Assembly: GCF_003086295.3 (NCBI RefSeq)
Contig: NW_027255455.1
Span: forward strand, 489,904-553,903
Length of the DNA stretch: 64,000 bases
Direction: 5' to 3'
Origin: Arachis hypogaea
Taxonomy: Eukaryota > Streptophyta > Magnoliopsida > Fabales > Fabaceae
Shown here: piece by piece, positions 1 through 10,780 of the stretch
Layout: each line of letters opens with the position of its first letter
Numbering within the stretch: position 1 is the first letter of the stretch
Translations under genes and position numbers: made by a program
The notes under the pieces: model-generated
Databases searched by the model: none
What the model was told of the DNA's origin: nothing
What the model saw: only the letters and a program-made list of their open reading frames with translations

Positions 1-787
1 GGTTTTTAGTGTTTTTTAGGGTTTTCTAGGATTTTTAGTGTTTTTTAGGGTTTTCTAGTATCTTTTAGCTTTTTTAGGGTTTTCTATGATTCTTAGGGTT
101 TCTAAGGTTTTCTAGGATATTTTACGGTTTTCTAAGGTTTTTTGGGGTTTTTCAGGCTTTTTTAGAGTTCTAAGAGTTTTTTAGGATTTTCTTGAGTTTT
201 TTAGGATTTTCTAGAGTTGTTAGAGTTTTTTAGTGTTTTCTACGGTTTTTAGGGTTTTCTAGGGTTTTTTAGGCTTTTTAGTATTTTTTAGGGTTTTCTA
301 GGATTTTTAGTGTTTTTAGGGTTTTCTAGTATCTTTTAGCTTTTTTTAGGGTTTTCTATGATTCTTAGGGTTTTTTAGGGTTTTCTAAGGTTTTCTAGGG
401 TTTTTCGGGGTTTTTTATGCTTTTTTAGAGTTTTAAGAGTTTTTTTAGGGTTTTCTTGAGTTCTTTTTGGATTTTCTAGAGTTGTTAGAGTTTTTTAGGG
501 TTTTCTAGGTTTTTTAGGATTTTCTAGGGTTTTCTAGGATTTTAGGGTTTTCTAGGGTTTTTAGTGTTTATAGGGTTTTCTAGAGTTTTTTTAGGATTCT
601 CTAGGGTCTTTTCGCGTTTTCTAGGATTTTGAAGGGTTTTTTAGGGTTTTATAGGGTTTCCTTTTCTAGGATTTTTATGGTTTCGAGGATTTTTTAGGAA
701 TTTCTAGGGTTTTTTAGGGATTTTAGAATTTTTTCGCATTTTCTAGGGTTTTGTAGGGTTTTTTAGTGTTTTATATAGTTTTTTGGG
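1..787 (+). repeat. G-rich telomere-like block, 3' end of a D-type unit
   Basis: Degenerate decamers TTTTTTAGGG/TTTTCTAGGG read on the plus strand. The block carries the landmark run TAGTATCTTTTAGC (near 57 and 327) and the CpG-bearing TCTTTTCGCG landmark near 608. It matches 14588-15374 closely, including the unusual GGGTTTCCTTTTCTAGG near 655, so it is the end of a D-type unit whose start lies outside the window. No gene is visible. Confidence 0.93.
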
Positions 788-792
788 TTAAC
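787..792. other. Polarity junction GTTAAC (G-rich to C-rich), start of unit A
   Basis: TTTTTTGGGTTAACAAACC is the point where TAGGG decamers on the plus strand change abruptly to CCCTA decamers. The palindrome GTTAAC sits exactly at the switch. Confidence 0.9.
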
Positions 793-1929
793 AAACCTAA
801 AAAACCCTAAAAACCTTAGAAAACTCTAAAAAATCCTAAAAATTATAGAAAATCCTTGAAAACCCTAAAAAACCCAAACAACGATAGAAAACTCTAGAAA
901 ACTGTAAAAAACCCTAGAAAACGCTAAAAATTCTAGAAAATCCTAAAAAACCCTAAAAAACTCTAGAAACTCTAGAAAATCCTAGAAAACCCCAAAAAAA
1001 AACCTAGAAAACCGTAAAAAACCCTAGAAAAGATTAGAAAACCCTAAAAACCCTAAGAATCATAGAAAACCTTAAAAACCTAAAAAATCCTAGAAAACCC
1101 TAAAAAACCCAAAAAACCCTAGAAAACCCTAAAAAACCCAAAAAATCCTAAAAAAATCCTAGAAACTCCTAAAAAACCCTTAAAACCTTAAAAAATCCTA
1201 GAAAACTCTAAAAACCCTAAAAAACACTTAAAACCCTAGAAATCTCTAAAAACCTAAAAAATACTAGAAAACCCTAAAAAATCCTAAAACCATAGAAAAC
1301 TCTAAAAAACACTAAAAACCTAAGAAAAACCTAAAAACCCTAAAAAAACTCTTAAAAATCATAGAAAACCCCAAAAAATCCTAAACACTAAAAACAATCC
1401 TAAAATTTCCTAAAAACCCTTAAAACCTTATAAAAAACCCTAAAAACTCTAAAAACCCTAAAAATGCTAAAAACCGTAAAAAACACTAAAAACCCAAGAA
1501 AACCCTAAAAATCCTAAAATTCCTAGAAAAACCCTAAAAACCGTAGCAAACCCTAAAAAATCTTAGAAAACTCTGGAAAACCCTAAAAACTCCCAAAAAA
1601 CCCTAGAAAACCATAAAAAACTTTAGAAAACCCTAAAAAACTCTAAGAAACCCTAAAAACCCTAAAAAACTCTCAAAACCACTAGAAAACCCTAAAAAAC
1701 CATAAAAAACCTAGAAAACCCTAAAAACACTAAAACCCCTAGAGAATCCTAAAAACTCCTAAAAAACCCTACAAAATCCTAAAAACCCTAGAAAACCTTA
1801 AAAACTCTAGAAAACCCTAAAAAACCCTAAAAACCCTAGAAAAAACTAAAAACCTAGAAAACGCTGAAAAAAAACCTTAAAAAAGCCTAGAAAACCCTAA
1901 CAACCCTAGAAAAACCTAAAAAAAACATA
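792..1929 (-). repeat. Short C-rich block of unit A
   Basis: CCCTAAAAAA/CCCTAGAAAA decamers on plus, that is TTTAGGG-like on minus. Landmarks are CAACGATAGAAAAC near 880, ACACTTAAAACCC near 1225 and AACGCTG near 1860. Its counterpart is 15380-16512. It resembles the C-block of unit D (12375-13488) more than that of B, for example in TCTTAGAAAACTCTGG near 1561. No ORF. Confidence 0.93.
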
Positions 1930-1932
1930 GGG
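1925..1932. other. Polarity junction ACATAGGG (C-rich to G-rich)
   Basis: This is a point-mutated form of the CCCTAGGG junction seen in the other left-half units. It is followed by the conserved flank AATTTTAGGGTATTTAAGCG. Confidence 0.85.
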
Positions 1933-2239
1933 AATTTTAGGGTATTTAAGCGTTTTCTAGGGTTTTTTTATGGTTTTCTAGTATTTTCTAGGGTTTTCTA
2001 GTATTTTCTAGGGTTTTCTAGTGTTTTCTAGTGTTTTCTAGGATTTTTAGGAGTTTCTAGGGTTTTTAATGTTTTTTAGGGTTTGTTATGGTTTTCTAGT
2101 ATTTTTTACGGTTTTTACGGTTTTTATGGTATTTTAGGGTTTTCTAGGGTTTTTATGGTTTTCGAGTGTTTTCCAGGGTTTTTCCAATTTTTTGGAGTTT
2201 TTTAGGATTTTCTGGAGTATTTAGAGTTTTTTAGGGTTT

Positions 2240-3870
2240 TCTACGATTTTTTTAGGGTTTTTTATTATTTTCTAGTGTTTTTAGTGTTTTCTAGGCTTTT
2301 TTAGGGATTTCTAGGCCTTTTTTAGGTTTTCTAGGGTTTTGTAGCGTTTTCTAGGTTTTGTAGTTTTTTGGTGTTTTCTAGGATTTTTAGGGTTTTCTAG
2401 GGTCTTTTAAAGTTTTTTTTTTGATTTTTTAGGTTTTTTAGGATTTTCTAGGGTTTTTAGGGGTTTTTAGGATTTTTAGGGTTTTCAAGGGTTTTTTAGG
2501 GTTTTCTATGGTTTTTAGTGTTTTTAGGGTTTTCTTGAGTTTTTTATGATTTTCTAGGGTTGTTAGGGTTTTCTAGGGTTTTTTAGGGATTTCTAAAGTT
2601 TTTTAGGTTTTTTAGGGTTTTTTAGGATTTTATAGGTTTTTTTAGGATTTTCTACGATTTTTTTAGAGTTTTTTAGGATTTACTACGATTTTTTTAGGGT
2701 TTTTTACAATTTTCTAGTGTTTTTAGCGTTTTCTAGGCTTTTTTAGGGATTTCTAGGCCTTTTTTAGGTTTTCTACGGTTTTGTAGCGTTTTCTAAGTTT
2801 TGTAGTTTTTTGGTGTTTTCTATGATTTTTAGGGTTTTCAAGGGTCTTTTAAAGTTTTTTTCGATTTTTTAGGATTTTTAGGATTTTCTAGAGTTTTCTA
2901 AAGTTTTTTATGATTTTCTAGGGTTTTTAGGGTTTTCTAGGGCTTTTAGTGTTTTTTGTGTTTTCTAGGGTTTTCTAGGATTTTCTAGGGATTTTCTTGA
3001 GTTTTTAGGATTTTTTAGGGTTTTCTAGGGGATTTTAGCGTTTTTTAGGGTTTTCTAAGATTTTTAGTGTTTTTTAGTGTTTTCTTGAGTTTTTTAGGAT
3101 TTTCTAGGGTTGTTAGGGATTTCTAGGGTTTTCTAGGGTTTTTTAGGATTTTATAGGTTTTTCTAGGTTTTTCTAGGTTTTTAGGATTTTCTAGGATTTT
3201 TAGGGTTTTCTAGGGTTTTAAGGGTTTTTTAGGGTTTTTACTGTTTTTTAGGGTTTTCCAGGATTTTCAGTATTTTTTAGGGTTTTCTAGTATATTTTAG
3301 CTTTTTTAGGGTTTTCTATGATTCTTAGGATTTTCTAAGGTTTTCTAGGATATTTTACGGTTTTCTAGGGTTTTTTGGGGTTTTTTAGGCTTTTTTAGAG
3401 TTCTAAGAGTTTTTTAGGATTTCCTTGAGTTTTTTAGGATTTTCTAGGGTTTTAGGATTTTCTTGGACTTTTAGAGTTTTCTACGGTTTTTAGGGTTTTC
3501 TAGGATTTTTTAGGGTTTTTAGTGTTTTTAGGGTTTTCTAGGATTTTTACTGTTTTTTAGGATTCTCTACGATTTTTAGAGTTTTTTAGGATTTTCTACG
3601 ATTTTTTTAGGGTTTTTTACAATTTTCTAGTGTTTTTAGCGTTTTCTAGGCTTTTTTAGGGATTTCTAGGCCTTTTTTAGTTTTTCTACGGTTTTGTAGC
3701 GTTTTCTAAGTTTTGTAGTTTTTTGGTGTTTTCTAGGATTTTTAGGGTTTTCAAGGGTCTTTTAAAGTTTTTTTGGATTTTTTAGGATTTTTAGGATTTT
3801 CTAGAGTTTTCTAAAGTTTTTTATGATTTTCTAGGGTTTTTAGGGTTTTCTAGGGCTTTTAGTGTTTTTT
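2240..3870 (+). repeat. Internal paralogous sub-repeats within unit A
   Basis: Three copies of a sub-repeat start near 2240, 2690 and 3600. Each has CTACGATTTT, then TTTCTAGTGTTTTTAG, GGGATTTCTAGGCC, TTTTGTAGCGTTTTCTA, GTAGTTTTTTGG and GGGTCTTTTAAAG. The second and third are 913 bp apart at the ACAAT landmark (2706, 3619). The first is about 450 bp before the second and more diverged. The same set recurs in A' near 16.8, 17.3 and 18.2 kb. Confidence 0.8.
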
Positions 3871-6558
3871 GGGTTTTCTAGGATTTTCTTGAGTTTTTAG
3901 GATTTTTTAGGGTTTTCAAGGGTTTTTTAGGTTTTTTAGGGTTTTCTAAGATTTTAAGTGTTTTTTAGGGTTTTCTTGAGTTTTTTAGGATTTTCTAGGG
4001 TTGTTAGGGTTTTCTAGGATTTTTTAGGGATTTCTTAAGTTTTTTAGGATTTTTAGGGTTTTTAGGATTTTATAGGTTTTTTTAGGTTTTTTAGGGTTTT
4101 CTAGGATTTTTAGGGTTTTCTAGGGTTTTTAAGGGTTTTTTAGGGTTTTTAGTATTTTTTAGGGTTTTCTAGGATTTTTAGTGTTTTTTAGGGTTTTCTG
4201 GTATCTTTTAGCTTTTTTAGGGTTTTCTATGATTCTTACGGTTTTCTAAGATTTTCTAGGATATTTTACGGTTTTCTAGGATTTTTTGGTGTTTTTTAGG
4301 GTTTTCTTGAGTTTTTTAGGATTTTCTAGAGTTGTTAGTGTTTTTTAGGGTTTTCTAGGGTTTTCTAGGGTTTTTTAAGATTTTTAGTGTTTTTTAGGGT
4401 TTTGTAGGACTTTTAGTGTTTTTTAGGGTTTTCTAGTATCTTTTAGCTTTTTTAGGCTTTTCTATGATTCTTAAAGTTTTCTAAGGTTTTCTAGGATATT
4501 TTACGGTTTTCTAGGATTTTTAGGGTTTCTAGGGTTTTCTAGGATTTTTAGGGTTTTTAGGATTTTCTAGGGTTTTTTAGGGTTTTTGGTTTTAGGGTTT
4601 TCTAGGATTTTTAGTGTTTTTTCGACTTTTCTAGTATCTTTTAGCTTTTTTATGGTTTTCTATGATTCTTAGGGTTTTTTAGGATTTCTAAGGTTTTCTA
4701 AGATATTTTACGGTTTTCTAGGATTTTTTGGGGTTCTTTAGGGTTTTTTAGAGTTCTAAGAGTTTTTTAGGGATTTCTAGAGTTTTTTAGGATTCTCTAG
4801 GGTCTTTTCGCGTTTTCTAGGATTTTGAAGGGTTTTTTAGGGTTTTATAGGGTTTCTCGGGTTTTCTATGGTTTTTAGGGTTTCTAGAATTTTCTAGGAT
4901 TTTCTAGGGTTTTTCTAGAGTTTTTAGGATTTTTTAGGGTTTTCAAGGGTTTTTTAGGGTTTTCTAGGATTTTTAGTGTTTTTTAGGGTTTTCTTGTGTT
5001 TTTTAGGATTTTCTAGGGCTGTTAGGGCTTTATAGGGTTTTTTAGGGATTTCTAAAGTTTTTTAGGTTTTTTAGGGTTTTTTAGGATTTTATAGGTTTTT
5101 TTAGGTTTTTTAGGGTTTTCTAGGATTTTTAGGGTTTTCTAGGGTTTTTAGGGTTGTCTAGGGTTTTCAGTGTTTTTTAGGGTTTTTAGGATTTTTTGTG
5201 TCTTTTAGGGTTTTCTAGTATCTTTTAGCTTTTTTAGGGTTTTCTATGATTCTTAGGGTTTTCTAAGGTTTTCTAGGATATTTTACGGTTTTCTAGGGTT
5301 TTTTGGGGTTTTTTAGGCTTTTTTAGAGTTCTAAGAGTTTTTTAGGGTTTTCTTGAGTTTTTTAGGATTTTCTAGAGTTGTTAGAGTTTTCTAGGGTTTT
5401 TAGGGTTTTCTTGGATTTTTAGGGTTTTCTACGGTTTTTAGGGTTTTCTAGGGTTTTTTAGGGTTTTTAGTGTTTTTTAGGGTTTTCTAGGATTTTTAGT
5501 GGTTTCTAGGGTTTTCTAGTATCTTTTAGCTTTTTTAGGGTTTTCTATGATTCTAAGAGTTTCTAAGATTTTCTAGGATATTTTACGGTTTTCTAGGGTT
5601 TTTTGGGGCTTTTTTATAATTTTCTAGAGTTGTTAGAGTTTTTTAGGGTTTTCTAGGTTTTTTTAGGATTTTCTAGGGTTGTTAGAGTTTTTTAGGATTT
5701 TTTAGGATTTTCTAGGTTTTTTTTTTAGGTTTTTTATGGTTTTCTAGGGTTTTTTAGGGATTTCTAGAGTTTTTTAGGATTCTCTAGGGTCTTTTCGCGT
5801 TTTCTAGGATTTTTAAGGATTTTTAGGGTTTTATAGGGTTTCTCAGGTTTTCTAGGGTTTTTTAGGGATTTTAGGATTTTTTAAGGTTTTTTAGGGTTTT
5901 CTAGGATTTTTAGGGTTTTCTGCGGTTTTTAGGGTTTTCTAGGGTTTTTTAGGGTTTTTAGTGTTTTTTAGGGTTTTCTAGGATTTTTAGTGTTTTTTAG
6001 GGTTTTCTAGTATCTTTTAGCTTTTTTAGGCTTTTCTATGATTCTTAGGGTTTCTAAGGTTTTCTAGGATATTTTACGGTTTTCTAGGGTTTTTTTGGGG
6101 TTTTTTAGGCTTTTTTAGAGTTCTAAGAGTTTTTTAGGATTTTCTTGAGTTTTTTAGGATTTTCTAGAGTTGTTAGAGTTTTTTAGGATTTTCTAGGGTT
6201 TTTAGATTTTTCTAGGATTTTTAGAGTTTTCTACGGTTTTTAGGGTTTTCTAAGGTTTTTTAGGCTTTTTAGTATTTTTTAGGGTTTTCTAGGATTTTTA
6301 GTGTTTTTGAGGGTTTTCAAGTATCTTTTAGCTTTTTTTAGGGTTTTCTATGATTCTTAGGGTTTTTTAGGGTTTTCTAAGGTTTTCTAGGATATTTTAC
6401 AGTTTTCTAGGGTTTTTTGGGGGGTTTTTTATGCTTTTTTAGAGTTCTAAGAGTTTTTTTAGGGTTTTCTTGAGTTTTTTTGGATTTTCTAGAGTTGTTA
6501 GAGTTTGTTAGGGTTTTCTAGAGTTTTCTAGAATTTTTAGGGTTTTCTAGGATTTTTA

Positions 6559-6600
6559 GGGTTTTCTAGGGTTTCTAGGGTTTTCTAGGGTTTTTTAGGG
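6559..6600 (+). other. Candidate G-quadruplex motif (five GGG runs)
   Basis: Five intact GGG runs at 6559, 6569, 6578, 6588 and 6598 are separated by loops of 7, 6, 7 and 7 nt, which meets the usual G3 N1-7 rule at its upper loop limit. Most of the array is too degenerate to give four consecutive GGG runs. The A' counterpart at 21256-21297 is also intact. Folding is a prediction only. Confidence 0.55.
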
Positions 6601-7107
6601 TTTTTATTGTTTTTATGGTTTTCTAGAATTTTTAGTGTTTTTTCGGGTTTTCTAGTATCTTTTAGCTTTTTTAGGGTTTTCTAAGGTTTTCTAGGATATT
6701 TTACGGTTTTCTAGGTTTTTTTGGGGTTTTTTAGGCTTTTTTAGCGTTCTAAGAGTTTTTTAGGGTTTTCTTGAGTTTTTTAAGATTTTCTAGAGTTGTT
6801 AGAGTTTTTTAGGGTTTTCTAGGGTTTTTTAGGATTTTCTAGGGTTGTTAGAGTTTTTTAGGATTTTTTAGGATTTTCTAGGGTTTTTTTAGGTTTTTTA
6901 CGGTTTTCTAGGGTTTTTTAGGGATTTCTAGAGTTTTTTAGGATTCTCTAGGGTCTTTTCGCGTTTTCTAGGATTTTGAAGGGTTTTTTAGGGTTTTATA
7001 GGATTTCTCGGGTTTTTTAGGGTTTTTAGGGTTTCTAGGATTTTTTATGAATTTCTAGGATTTTTTATGAATTTGTAGGGTTTTTTAGTGTTTTCATAGT
7101 TTTTTGG

Positions 7108-7113
7108 GTTAAC
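7108..7113. other. Polarity junction GTTAAC, start of unit B
   Basis: TTTTTTGGGTTAACAACTC marks the switch from plus-strand TAGGG to CCCTA decamers. The preceding flank here reads TTTTCATAG, where D has ATATAG. Confidence 0.9.
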
Positions 7114-8200
7114 AACTCTAAAAAACCCTAAAAATCCTAAAATACCCAAACAACGATAGAAAACTCTAGAAAACCGTAAAAAATCCTAGAAAACGCTAAA
7201 AATCCTAGAAAATCCTAAAAAATCCTAAAAAACCCTAAAAAACCCTAAAAAACTCTAGAAACTCTAGAAAATCCTAGAAAACTCCAAAAAAACCTAGAAA
7301 ACCGTAAAAAACCCTAGAAAAGATTAGAAAACCCTAAAAAGCCTAAGAATCCTAGAAAACCCTAAAAAAATCCTAAAAACCCTAGAAAACCCTAAAAAAC
7401 CCAAAAAATCTTAAAAAATCCTAGAAACTCCTAAAAAACCCTTAAAACCTTAAAAAACCCTAGAAAACTCTAAAAACCCTAAAAAATACTTAAAACCCTA
7501 GAAATCTCTAAAAACCTAAAAAATACTAGAAAACCCTAAAAATCCTAAAACCATAGAAAACTCTAAAAAACACTAAAAACCTAAGAAAAACCTAAAAACC
7601 CTAAAAAAACTCTTAAAAATCATAGAAAATCCAAAAAAATCCTAAACACTAAAAACAACCCTAAAATTTCCTAAAAACCCTTAAAACCTTAAAAAACACT
7701 AAAACCTCTAAAAACCCTAAAAATGCTAAAATCTCTAGAAAACACTAAAAATCCTAAAATTCCTAGAAAAACCCTAAAAATCGTAGCAAACCCTAAAAAA
7801 TCCTAGAAAACTCTAGAAAACCCTGAAAACTCCCTAAACCCCCCCCCCCTAAAAACCCTAGAAAACCATAAAAAACTTTAGAAAACCCTAGAAAACTCAA
7901 AGAAACCCTAAAAACCCTAAAAAACTCTCAAAACCACTAGAAAACCCTAAAAAACCCTAACAACCCTAGAAAACCATAAAAAACCTAGAAAACCCTAAAA
8001 AACACTAAAACCCCTAGAGAATCTTAAAAACTCCTAAAAAACCCTACAAAATCCTAAAAACCCTAGAAAACCTTAAAAACTCTAGAAAACCCTAAAAAAC
8101 CCTAAAAACCCTAGAAAAAACTAAAAACCTACAAAACGCTGAAAAAAATCATAAAAAAGCCTAGAAAACCCTAACAACCCTAGAAAAACCTAAAAAACCC
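7113..8200 (-). repeat. Short C-rich block of unit B
   Basis: CCCTA decamers of the same block type as 792-1929, but with B-specific marks: AAAATACCCAAAC near 7140, absence of the ACCCAAGAAAACCC segment near 7740, and a run of 11 C at 7839-7849. The counterpart is 21829-22866. No ORF. Confidence 0.92.
7839..7849. repeat. C11 homopolymer
   Basis: Eleven consecutive C lie between CCCTAAA and TAAAAACCC. The B' copy has 10 C at 22505-22514, and the hybrid D'/B block has 5 near 27860, so the expansion is unit-specific and its length varies. Confidence 0.85.
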
Positions 8201-8205
8201 TAGGG
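8198..8205. other. Polarity junction CCCTAGGG
   Basis: This perfect 8-bp palindrome joins C-rich to G-rich polarity and is followed by AATTTTAGGGTATTTAAGCG. Confidence 0.9.
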
Positions 8206-9667
8206 AATTTTAGGGTATTTAAGCGTTTTCTAGGTTTTTTTTATGTTTTTCTAGGGTTTTCTAGTCTTTTCTAGGGTTTTCTAGTATTTTCTAGGGTTTT
8301 CTAGTGTTTTCTAGTGTTTTCTAGGGTTTTCTAGGATTTTTAGGAGTTTCTAAGGTTTTTAATGTTTTTTAGGGTTTTCTAGTGTTTTTTTGGGGTTGTT
8401 ATGGTTTTCTAGTATTTTTTTACGGTTTTTACGGTTTTTTATGGTTTTTAGGGTAATTTAAGGTTTTCTAGGGTTTTTATGATTTTCTAGTGTTTTCCAG
8501 GGTTTTTCCGATTTTTTGGGGTTTTTTAGGATTTTCTGGAGTATTTAGAGTTTTTTAGGGTTTTCTACGATTTTATTTAGGGTTTTTTACAATTTTCTAG
8601 TGTTTTTAGCGTTTTCTAGGCTTTTTTAGGGATTTCTAGGCCTTTTTTAGGTTTTTTAGGGTTTTTAGTGTTTTTAGGGTTTTCTAGGATTTTTAGTGTT
8701 TTTTCGGGTTTTCTAGTATCTTTTACCTTTCTTAGGGTTTTCTATGATTCTTAGGATTTTTTAGGATTTTCTAAGGTTGTCTAGGATATTTTACGGTTTT
8801 CTAGGGTTTTTTATGCTTTTTTAGAGTTCTAAGAGTTTTTTAGGGTTTTCTTGAGTTTTTAGGATTTTCTAGGATTTTTAGGGTTTTCTAAGGTTTTTTA
8901 GGGTTTTTAGTGTTTTTTAGGGTTTTCTAGGATTTTTAGTGCTTTTTAGGATTTTCTAGTATCTTTTAACTTTTTTAGGGTTTTCTATGATTCTTAGGGT
9001 TTCTAAGGTTTTCTAGGATATTTTACGGTTTTCTAGGGTTTTTTTGGGGTTTTTTAGGCTTTTTTAGAGTTCTAAGAGTTTTTTAGGATTTTCTTGAGTT
9101 TTTTAGGATTTTCTAGAGTTGTTAGAGTTTTTTAGGGTTTTCTAGGGTTTTTATAGTTTTCTAGGATTTTTAGGGTTTTCTACGGTTTTTAGGGTTTTCT
9201 AAGGTTTTTTAGGCTTTCTAGTATTTTTTAGGGTTTTCTAGGATTTTTAGTGTTTTTTAGGGTTTTCTAGTACCTTTTAGCTTTTTTTAGGGTTTTCTAT
9301 GATTATTAGGGTTTTTTAGGGTTTTCTAAGGTTTTCTAGGATATTTTACAGTTTTCTATGGTTTTTTGGGGTTTTTTATGCTTTTTTCTAGGGGTTTAGG
9401 ATTTTCTAGGTTTTTTTTTTTAGGTTTTTTATGGTTTTCTAGGGTTTTTTAGGGATTTCTAGAGTTTTTTAGGATTCTCTACGGTCTTTTCGCGTTTTCT
9501 AGGATTTTGAAGGGTTTTTTAGGGTTTTATAGGGTTTCTCGGGTTTTCTAGGGTTTTTAGGGTTTCTAGGATTTTTTAGGAATTTCTAGGGTTTTTAGGG
9601 ATTTTAGGATTTTTTCGCATTTTCTAGGGTAGTAGGGTTTTTTAGTGTTTTCTATATAGTTTTTTGG
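8201..9667 (+). repeat. G-rich block of unit B (about 1.5 kb)
   Basis: G-rich decamers with B-specific marks: CTACGATTTTATTTAGGG near 8571 and TATCTTTTACCTTTCTTAGG near 8717. It is matched by 22867-24366 and by the post-exchange sequence 28195-29224. It ends with the TCTTTTCGCG and ATTTTTTCGCATTTTC landmarks common to all left-half G-blocks. No gene. Confidence 0.92.
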
Positions 9668-9673
9668 GTTAAC
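9668..9673. other. Polarity junction GTTAAC, start of unit C
   Basis: TTTTTTGGGTTAACAACTC marks the polarity switch. The upstream flank is TTTTCTATATAG. Confidence 0.9.
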
Positions 9674-10776
9674 AACTCTAAAAAACCCTAAAAACCTTAG
9701 AAAAAAACCCTAAAAATTATAGAAAATCCTTGAAAACCCTAAAAAACCCAAACAACGATAGAAAACTCTAGAAAACCGTAAAAAACGCTAGAAAATGCTA
9801 AAAATCCTAGAAAATCCTAAAAAACCCTAAAAAACTCTAGAAACTCTAGAAAACCCCAAAAAAAACCTAGAAAACCATAAAAAACCCTAGAAAAGATTAG
9901 AAAATCCTAAAAACCCTAAGAATCATAGAAAACCTTAAAAACCTAAAAAATCCTAGAAAACCCTAAAAAAATCCTAAAAACCCTAGAAAATCCTAAAAAA
10001 CCCAAAAAATCTTAAAAAATCCTAGAAACCCCTAAAAAACCCTTAAAACCTTAAAAAACCCTAGAAAACTCTAAAAACCTAAAAAACACTTAAAACCCTA
10101 GAAATCTCTAAAAACCTAAAAAATACTAGAAAACCCTAAAAAATCCTAAAACCATAGAAAACTCTAAAAAATACTAAAAACCTAAGAAAAACCTAAAAAC
10201 CCTAAAAAACTCTTAAAAATCATAGAAAACCCCAAAAAATCCTAAACACTAAAAACAACCCTAAAATTTCCTAAAAACCCTTAAAACCTTAAAAAACCCT
10301 AAAAACCCTAAAAATGCTAAAAACCCTAGAAAACACTAAAAACCCAAGAAAACCCTAAAAATCCTAAAATTTCTAGAAAAACCCTAAAAACCGTAGCAAA
10401 ACCTAAAACACCCTAAAACACCCTAAAAACCCCCTAAAAACCCTAGAAAACTATAAAAAACTTTAGAAAACCCTAGAAAAATCTAAGAAACCCTAAAAAC
10501 TCTCAAAACCACTAGAAAACCCTAAAAAACCCTAACAACCCTAGAAAACCATAAAAAACCTAGAAAACCCTAAAAAACACTAAAACCCCTAGAGAATCCT
10601 AAAAACTCCTAAAAACCCTACAAAATCCTAAAAACCCTAGACAACCTTAAAAACTCTAGAAAACCCTAAAAAACCCTAAAAACCTTAGAAAAAACTAAAA
10701 ACCTAGAAAAACGCTGAAAAAAACCATAAAAAAGCCTAGAAAACCCTAACAACCCTAGAAAAACCTAAAAAACCCT
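9673..10776 (-). repeat. Short C-rich block of unit C
   Basis: CCCTA decamers. The C-specific mark is AAACACCCTAAAAACCCCC near 10410-10435. The counterpart is 24372-25465. No gene. Confidence 0.92.
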
Positions 10777-10780
10777 AGGG
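10773..10780. other. Polarity junction CCCTAGGG
   Basis: This perfect 8-bp palindrome is followed by AATTTTAATGTATTTAAGCG, a one-base variant flank shared only with C' at 25462. Confidence 0.9.

Larger units (their letters stand above)
1930..7107 (+). repeat. Long G-rich block of unit A (about 5.2 kb)
   Basis: TTTTTTAGGG/TTTTCTAGGG decamers with no gene. The block contains three paralogous stretches near 2250, 2700 and 3610 sharing TTTCTAGTGTTTTTAG and GGGATTTCTAGGCC, then a series of roughly 300-bp TAGTATCTTTTAGC modules from about 3280 on. It is much longer than the G-blocks of B, C and D (1.5-1.9 kb) and is matched by 16513-21823, which is about 130 bp longer through several indels. Confidence 0.92.

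Noticed and set aside
787..1929. Long perfect hairpin between neighbouring G-rich and C-rich blocks
   Set aside because: Adjacent blocks share only the decamer. Landmark orders do not mirror one another across the junctions, so pairing would be imperfect. True mirror-image landmarks occur only between the two halves of the window.
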